Origin: Pseudovirgaria hyperparasitica
Taxonomy: Eukaryota; Ascomycota; Dothideomycetes; Acrospermales; Acrospermaceae
Assembly: GCF_010093815.1 (NCBI RefSeq)
Contig: NW_022985549.1
Location: 2,319,494 to 2,383,493 of the forward strand
DNA: 64,000 nt
Direction: 5' to 3'
Shown here: positions 57,030 to 64,000 of the stretch, in pieces
How positions within the stretch are numbered: the first letter of the stretch is position 1
Layout: every line of letters starts with the position of its first letter
Translations under genes and position numbers: made by a program
The notes under the pieces: generated by a model
What the model was told of the DNA's origin: nothing
The model's input: the letters and a program-made list of their open reading frames with translations, nothing else
Databases searched by the model: none

Positions 57030-57642
57030 TGGGCCCTACAAGTTGTGGTCGCGCGGATGCATATTCATCGGATCATGAAGCTGCGACGATAAAAGTGGAT
57101 GTATGGCGCAACTAGAATGAATGACTATGCTAGTTGCTTGCCTTGCTGCCTTAGACAGCCTGTCGGCGTATCGCAACAAGTAAACCTGACACCTATGGTC
57201 ACTACACTATGAGAGACCGGTCTTCCTTCTACACGATCTTTTGGCCTTCGATACTGGATGATCAAAGAGTACCACAACAATAGTACAATGTGTGTTTGCG
57301 ACGATAGCTCCCTTGGCGTTCAGACCACCGGTTAAACCATCACCTACGCCACCGGCCCCTTTCAAACAGCCGTGTCGCATTCACTTTCGTCAACGCGTCT
57401 GACTTGTCTTTCCCAACCTCCTTCTCCACAGATCTCTTTGCACTTTTCAAAATATCCACGCTTTTCCATGTCCAATCCGCGAAAAGCTCGTACATTCGTA
57501 CGGTAGCAAGGATCTTCCGATCGCGTTGTCCTCTACGACAAGCCTCCATTTATCCCTTCGAATTGCGCGCGCATATTGTTTACGCCTGTTCAGCCGCTGA
57601 AATATCGTCTGGAAGACACGCTGGTCAACTGATACAGTCATC
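57030..57642. other. intergenic region, upstream of set9
   Basis: Promoter and probable 5' leader of set9, and upstream region of the TMEM170-like gene. A minus frame (57340-57549) has an ATG but no motif and overlaps the leader. Confidence 0.4.
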
Positions 57643-59737
57643 ATGGGCAGCAGAAAAGAGAAGGAGGCCGCACCGCTGGGTGAGGCCCTTGCAAAGAAGG
57701 GCGGATTGACGCTTTCGCAATTGGCGAACTACGATGACTTGATCACGGATCTGGTTGTAGATCGTGTATGTACTCCTGTATGATCGCGGGGTTCAGAGTG
57801 AACCCTTTATCGGCGAACAATGTCTAACGAGCTTTATGCAGATATATTACTGGACCTCAATTCGCAAGAACAAGCCACGGTATTCGGCAGCCCGAGGCAC
57901 ACGCGAGGAAGAAATCTGCGACGTAATTCGCCAACATGTCATTGAAGAGAAACAGCCCGGGCGTGCGGTGGAAAAGTTCCTTACACAGATAAGCGCCTCG
58001 CGCAATTTCTACCAACGCTTACGAACCGTGGACGAAAAGGACCACTTTAAGAAGCACTTGCGGAAATACGTTGATATCTATATGCCGGACTGTCCTTTTG
58101 AGGTTACAACAACTAATCGATACACAATCGACACTCATGAAGCGTCCATTACTGCACGCAAGGAGATCAAGAAGGGGGAGACCATCAAATATCTAAGCGG
58201 CGTGCAGGTCGCACTCACGAAGGCGGAAGAGAAGGACTTAGACTTGACGAGACGTGACTTCAGTATTGTCATGTCGAGTCGCAAAAAGTGCCCGTCACTG
58301 TTCTTGGGCCCGGCACGCTTCGCAAACCACGACTGCAACGCGAACGCAAAGTTGATGACGCACGGTTGGAACGGCATGCAGATTCAATCTGTGAAGCATA
58401 TTGAGGTTGGCGAGGAAATCACCGTAAAATATGGAGATGACTACTTCGGTGAAGACAATTGCGAATGTTTATGTGAGAGTTGTGAGAAAGCTGGCAGGAA
58501 TGGATGGGCGGCATACTATGAGGAATCGTCAACCAATGTGTCATCTGACTCTATCTCAAGTCGAGCGCCGAGTCCTGGCCCAGAAGAGTCATCTGGAAAT
58601 GGAACGCCCTACTCTTTCCGGAAAAAGAGAAAGCATGATGGCGAAGAGGATAACATCGGAAAGGAAGATACACCTGTCTCTAGCAAAAAGCGTCGAAAGA
58701 GTTGGGAAAGCGACGTAGCTTCAGGCTCCAGAGTCCCTCAATTCCTCAGCTCTCCAAGCAGGGTGAAACGGCCTAGTCTGCTGTCTCGTACTATTCAGCA
58801 AGAGTCGTCCCCAACGCCGCCGGTCAGGCATGATGACACTGTGGCCTCTACCGCACCCATTGATTGCGTTTTGCCGTCTACGAGGCGGCTGAGTAAATCA
58901 CCTGCCAAGGGAAGAAGAGCCTCTGCTGACCACGCTCCAATCTCTTCATCAGACTCTGAGGCTTCCATTGGATCACCATTCGCCTCATCTGTAAACGATT
59001 CAAATCCATCGACCCAGTCTACAGCTGCTAGCTCCGTCGATGACGACCTTATTAGTAAAGTCAAGTCTGAATATGATTCTGCAACCCTTACGGTCGGGGG
59101 AGTGGTACTCGGTCCTCAGAGAGCACTAATCCCAAAGTCTGCTTCCAAGGCGCGACTCAACTTACTCCTCGATGCTGATGATTCATCTGATCTCTCTGAA
59201 CTGTCTGATAGCCTGGAAATGGACGACGTAAGCCAAACAATTCGACGCAGACCCAGAGCCACGCGCGCGAGAAGTCGCCCCAACCTGCTCAGCACACCTA
59301 TTGCCTCAATCGAAGACCCCGATCGTCCAAATCTGAACCCTCGACGACATGGCGACTATACCATGACCGAAGTGCTACTGTGTAATTTGAATTCACGGTG
59401 GGTCAAGTGCCGAACCTGTAATTCAGACTTTGTCCAGGACGATGTGCAAACGCGAGCGGAATGCCCACGTTGCGAGCGTCACTCGAAGTTGTATGGCTAC
59501 GTTTGGCCAAAATGTGAGAAGGAAAACAAGCACGACCAGGAAGAGCGGATAGTTGATCATCGCATGGTCAACCGCTTCATTGCCCCCGAGGAGGAGAGAG
59601 AAGTGCGTCGAGGCAGAAGGGGGCTGAGGGAGGAAATTCTCAAGAGAGAGACTCAGAGCCGGGAGAGGAGCCTGAGCATGGCCGGTTCAGAGAGCCCAAG
59701 AAGAAGTGGCAGATCGCGCCTCCGAATATCGTATTGA
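57643..59737 (+). CDS. set9: histone H4-K20 methyltransferase, Set9/Suv4-20 type
   Basis: Two exons (57643-57765, 57842-59737) give 672 residues. The first exon holds GLTLSQLANYDDLITD, the conserved Suv4-20 start; the next begins IYYWTSIRKNKPRY. The SET domain runs from about residue 120 to 250: ARKEIKKGETIKYLSG, then CPSLFLGPARFANHDCNANA (F201 onward), VGEEITVKYGDDYFG and CECLCESC as the post-SET zinc site. A long Ser- and Arg-rich tail follows. A second Cys cluster (WVKCRTCNSDF, then CPRCERHSKLYG) lies near residue 570, as in mould Set9 proteins. In fission yeast Set9 makes H4K20me and is needed for Crb2 recruitment after DNA damage. Nuclear location is expected. Confidence 0.94.
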
Positions 59738-60905
59738 GCTCGATGCGTCTTTCTCTACAACACATTTCTATATGGAGTATCTCAGCTGCATGTCGATATG
59801 CATTGGGTCATGATGAGTAGAGTGCGCTACAACGACTATTGCAGTAACGGCGCCCGGTAGAGGATGCCTGGGGTTAATTCGTGCACGGCTACAACATTAC
59901 CTATAATCTGCCTCGAAAGCATATGAGGCTGCTAAGATAGGCAGAACACGTTGTGCATTACGCACCTACTGTAAGATTACATATCATCGCCGCTGCTAAT
60001 GCCATAGCATGATCACCGGCGACATCATAGATTAGATATACACAAATGTACTTCTATATCTGCCCTTTCTGCAAGATTTAATCCATCATGGTTCTCTGCA
60101 GTCCTACCAAGCCTGAATGGAGCTTGACCGAAGATCTCATCACTGTGTGTGGTGTCGATTCTCGTCCTACCGCATCTAGCTTGTATCAATGCATCTTCAT
60201 GTCCCATTCTGTCATCAAGTAGAAGCGGCGGCGGCTGTTTGATATTACATGAGACAGGGAATAGGACTCCTCCTCAGCCGAGATAGCGAAGGAGACTTCC
60301 CACATGCATCTAACCGCACTGCCACGTCGCACAGGCATTGTTTGCCCTTCTCTCTTCGGCTCCTTCGCTCCACCTCCGGTGCCACAGGAGACGATTTCCA
60401 CGACGTAGCACCCTGCTCCAACGCTGTAGACATGTAGTTCAATATCATATCCTAGTCACGGTTACTTGTTTGCCTCAGTATGTCGCTTGTTTGCAAACGC
60501 CATTGTGCGTGTACTACGTTGAAGAGTCAGCTGATGGGCTGAGTTCGCACACTGCTGATCTAGTTGCTGGACTGGCAGGACACTCCTTTTCCCCTTCATT
60601 GTAGGTTTCTGTATTCGAGCTCGTTCGTGAGAGTGTTTACTGGTGGCAACAGTTGAACCTGCACGTCGCGAAGCGAGACTTATCAAGGACGGATGAGGCT
60701 AAACTATACGGCCCTATCGAATTTCTGCAAACTAGACAAATTGCATGGTTGTGGTTCGAGGCAGCTCACCGATATCTTTCCAAGTGTCTCATGTTGACAT
60801 ACAGCATCATCTCGAGTTCTTGATCTCGGCTTCTCGACGAATATCCCTAACCCCTTTATAAACAAGCCTAGACACACCCGGAAGATATCTTCTCTCCACG
60901 ACATC
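59738..60905. other. intergenic region
   Basis: The 3' flank of set9 and the promoter of the next gene. Small minus frames (60025-60448, 60462-60686) have no motif. No RNA gene seen. Confidence 0.4.
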
Positions 60906-63394
60906 ATGGGCAACGCATCCTCAATGCCACCCCCTATCATCGCCGTCCCCGGCCCCTACGCCAACTACCCGATTGCCGACTACCATGAAGGCGACGAGAT
61001 CTGCCCTCCCTTCTACTACAGACCGCAGCCCGGTGGTCAACGTTTCCAGCCAGCACCACCCCAACCACCCTACGACCCATCATTCTACGGGCAAGCTAAT
61101 CACCACCTGCCATACAACCCTCAACATCCACCTCCTCGAGCCCATCTATACCCTCGCGCACGCAGAGATGCAGGCTTCGTCGAAGAACTCCCCGATAGCG
61201 ACGCCGATGACCATCCTCGTCAACCACCTCCTCGCGCACCTCGCTTTACAAAGGCTGAAATGGACACATATCCGCACGCACAAGCTGCTGCTGCGACTTC
61301 CACCAATAGAAACACAGCCGGAGATCCCTTCGTCGACGCATGCATCTGCCCAGGAACATGCAAGTGCCGGGGCAACGGGAAGAAGATCTCCTACCGAGGC
61401 CGGGACTCCAGAACCGGCGAAGCACTCTCCGGCACGATCCGTGTCGGGGACTTTGACGGCACGCAGGCAGCGCGCAAAGCGGCGCGGCGGAAGAAAAAGG
61501 CGAAGCAGAGCGAGCGAGAACGGGCGGAGAGGATGGAGGAGGGGATTGGGGGCATTCGGGAGGCGGTGGAGAAGGGGAATCGAGGTGTGGAGACGGCGAT
61601 GGAGAATCTGCCTCGGAGGTTGAGGGAGGCGTTTGAGCATGCTGTGCAAGGGGGTGGTGGAGATGGTGGGGATGAAGGTGAGATGGTTGAGGGGCGTGGG
61701 AGGAACGGGGTGCCGTCGCCACATTGGGGACTGCGTGGTAGAGGTGGATATGCCGGTGCTGAGTGCCATGATGGTGACGCATTCGGCGAAAGGGACCAGC
61801 ATGATATGTATAGGCCGCCACCGATGCGGTCTGGCATGGGCGCTCTGCGCGACCCTAGATATCAAAAACGACCACCGGGACGCCGCCAAGCTCGAAATGC
61901 GTTCGACGACCATCAGTTCGAATCTGACGATGACGACAGCTACGATGAAGAGCCATTTGTCGATCACCACAAAGGCCGAGACGGTGCCTTTGGCCACGAA
62001 GACCACAGAGCCAGAGGCAGAGCAGCCCACAGAGGCTTTGGCAGAGGCACTCGTGGTCTAGACGGGATGCGAAGAATGCAAAGCCGCATGGGTGGTCCAC
62101 ACGGAGGCAGGAGAGACCACATACATGTCCACGACCACGTCAACGCCGAGCACGGCGACAAGGACATGTTTGGCGGGCGTCTGCGCGGAGGACGAATGGA
62201 TGATGACTGGAGCACGGAGTCTAGCGATCATTTCGTCGGCAAAGGAGGAGGAGGAAGATGCCGACGAGGGAGAAACATGCGTAAACATGGAGGAGACGAG
62301 GATGACTGGGATGATGACGGTGATGATGGTGAGTTCTACACTGACTACTACTGAGTGGCGCCAGCGAGTACGTTGTGATCTTTGTGAATACACCACCATA
62401 CGTTTAACATTCTTTCCTCCTTTCAGCTTATGGAACGTCATCATATCAGTTCGCTTCTCACTCCAACAAACACTAACAATACAAAATAGCCGCGAAACCG
62501 CCAAAACACACCAATCCACCACCAGACCCAAAGACAACAGACCCACAGCCAACTCCGCAAGCCGCACCACCACCACCACCACCAGAAGACCCATCACCAA
62601 AATCTCCACCCGCAGTCAATCCCCCCACCCCAAACACCACACCCCCTCAGCACGCCCAGCAAACAAACCCATACCCCATCCCCTCCTACCCACACCCAAC
62701 ACACCCCTTCCCACCAAACCCCTACAACCCCAACCCAAGACCAGGATCCTATCCCCAGCCACCACCCTACCAAACCTACCCAACCGCACCCGCAAACCCC
62801 AACTATACCATACCCGCCCAACCCACAAACCTCCAACGCCCACCATACCCCCAGCAAACGCACTTCTTCGACCAACAACAAGGTGTGGCGCCCGGCACCA
62901 CGCTCCGCGGCACAGCAAACCAATACCCGTATCCATATCCATATCCATACCAAACCCAATATCAAAACCAACACCAACATCAGTATCCGAACCTGTATCC
63001 GAATCCGAACCAGCATCCGAACCAGCACCCGAATCCATACCCGAATCCGAATCCAAATCTAAATCCATACCAAGCGCAAGCAACACGTCGAGAAGCCCGT
63101 ATGGACGAGGATGCAGACGCAGATCCAGATGCAGATGCGAAAATGGGACGTGAAGGGGGTGAAAATCAGCAGGATGAGTGGGATGAAGGGCGGAGCGGGG
63201 AAGGTGGTGATGGCGATGAGGGGAAAGGTGAGAGTCCAGATGGGCGGGAAGGGGGAGAGAGAAGAGGAGTTGGGCGGAATGAGAGAAGAGCTGATAGTGG
63301 CAGGGAGCAGGATGAGAGGAGAGGGTTCATGTGGGGCGGAAGAGAAGGTGAGAGAGCGAGGAAAGGGAAGGGAGGGGGTGTGAAGGATGTCTAG
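60906..63394 (+). CDS. disordered protein with predicted N-myristoylation signal
   Basis: Two exons (60906-62328, 62490-63394; intron 161 nt with gtgagt donor, cactaac branch, aatag acceptor) give 775 residues. MGNASS is a strong N-myristoylation context. A short Cys motif (ACICPGTCKCRGNGKK) lies at about residue 144, followed by a basic helix (KAARRKKKAKQSERERAERM). After that come Gly/Arg/Asp-rich and His-rich tracts. The second exon is Pro/Asn/Tyr-rich with repeats such as NPNPNPY and PYPYPY, and ends with Gly/Glu/Arg repeats. Membrane attachment through myristate is inferred. Many false open frames on the opposite strand come from its biased composition. The function is unknown; I do not recognise a family. 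Confidence 0.8.
62920..63080 (+). repeat. low-complexity tandem hexamers in coding sequence
   Basis: Short repeats of the (CCATAT)/(CCGAAT) type encode PY and PN runs. They should be prone to length change by slippage but stay in frame, as the unit is a multiple of three. Confidence 0.75.
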
Positions 63395-63540
63395 GCATAC
63401 ATACAAGAATTCCTGATATATTATAAGAACGCGGACCTACTCCACAGCGTACAAATCCGACATGCCGCTCATACTCTCCATCTCTGTCTCACTCAGGCTA
63501 TCTGCAAGAAAAAAAACTTTCCATATTCAGTCGGCCATCA

Positions 63541-64000
63541 TCAGATCCCACTATCATCCTGGAACGGATTCGGCGGAATCGCACACCTCTTCTCGTTTTT
63601 CTTGAACCACGCGTCCCAGTCTTTGCACACCTGTCTGTGCTGCGCCATCTGCGCAACCATCTCCGGGTCCTTGGAGGACAGCAAGGTTTTCAAGTCTTCC
63701 TTGCGCTCGATGATCTGCATGGCCAGACCGCTGCTTGCGTGCCAGGCAATATGGCAATGCTGTAAAGAAACACGGGTGCGAGTTAGCAAAGAATGATATT
63801 TTCCCTGGGGGTTAGTAATCTTTGTAGCGGAAGGAGTACGTACCACAATCCATACGCCCGGGTTGTCGGCTTTGAACGCCATCACGAGGTAGCCACCGCT
63901 TGGGAGTAGGGCCACATCTCGGCGAGGCGGATTGTCCCATTTGAGATTCACCTTGCCGAGCTCGAGGTCCGTCCAGTCCGTTCCTTGGGCAAGCAATGCA
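63541..64000 (-). CDS. laccase-type multicopper oxidase, C-terminal end, partial
   Basis: The gene enters the window from the right edge. Two exons are visible (64000-63844 and 63759-63541; intron 84 nt). LPSGGYLVMAFKADNPGVWIV precedes the copper motif HCHIAWHASSGLAMQ (type 3 and type 1 copper ligands). This motif is made by joining the exons and is the signature of the last cupredoxin domain of fungal laccases and related MCOs. The tail has WDAWF, EKRC and a final DDSGI. Laccases oxidise phenols or are used in pigment pathways; the substrate cannot be told from the end alone. Confidence 0.9.
   Translation of the reverse strand, partial: ALLAQGTDWTDLELGKVNLKWDNPPRRDVALLPSGGYLVMAFKADNPGVWIVVRTPSATKITNPQGKYHSLLTRTRVSLQHCHIAWHASSGLAMQIIERKEDLKTLLSSKDPEMVAQMAQHRQVCKDWDAWFKKNEKRCAIPPNPFQDDSGI

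Noticed and set aside
57340-57549. 69-residue minus frame with an ATG
   Set aside because: It overlaps the set9 leader, has no motif and is highly basic by composition.
61146-62609. Long minus frames opposite the myristoylated-protein gene
   Set aside because: They are shadows of a composition-biased gene; the plus frame has the intron, start and Cys motif.
62594-63406. Minus frames opposite the Pro/Asn/Tyr-rich exon
   Set aside because: They encode only Val/Gly/Leu or Met/Asp repeats mirroring the plus-strand repeats.

Overview
The window reads as nuclear DNA of a filamentous ascomycete (Pezizomycotina, plausibly Dothideomycetes). Genes are on both strands. Introns are mostly short (about 43-76 nt, up to 161 nt) with GT/AG ends and CTAAC- or CTAAT-type branch sites. 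The gene families are typical of moulds: Zn2Cys6 regulator, LysM protein, DUF3237, DUF7587, UstYa/DUF3328, GPI-anchored Cys-rich protein, laccase and Set9. Exon models were built by reading frames and splice sites by hand. Unless noted, summed exon lengths are multiples of three.

Left part (1-28 kb): the 3' part of a LysM gene runs off the left edge. About 5.8 kb without a convincing gene follows, then a long Zn2Cys6 regulator with about 3.9 kb of gene-poor DNA upstream. Next come a three-exon cytochrome P450 with an odd haem loop, unassigned exon-like islands, and a conserved disordered protein. Then follow a secreted DUF3237 protein, a small membrane protein broken by a frameshift, two tandem DUF7587 paralogues, a GPI-type Ser/Thr-rich protein and a small secreted protein.

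Middle part (28-48.5 kb) is mainly housekeeping: a seven-exon P-type cation ATPase of the Na,K/H,K (IIC) type, and queuine tRNA-ribosyltransferase with an apparent +1 frameshift and a 10-nt microexon. A Cuz1-like AN1 zinc-finger protein shares its promoter. A tiny Cys/His protein, an APH-fold kinase-like protein, a Cys-rich GPI protein, a DEAD-box helicase of Mss116 type, a GT34-like glycosyltransferase and a triose-phosphate-transporter-family carrier follow.

Right part (48.5-64 kb): between AT-rich, RIP-like blocks (48.4-49.6 and 55.2-55.6 kb) sit a second APH-like gene and a compact three-gene group. The group is a small secreted protein with two near-identical 28-residue repeats, a divergently transcribed UstYa-like gene, and a second, convergent UstYa-like gene. 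This resembles a minimal fungal RiPP (dikaritin-like) locus and is the most interesting item here. The window then has an unassigned small gene, a TMEM170-like membrane protein, Set9 (H4K20 methyltransferase), a disordered protein with a predicted myristoylation signal, and the 3' end of a laccase-type multicopper oxidase.
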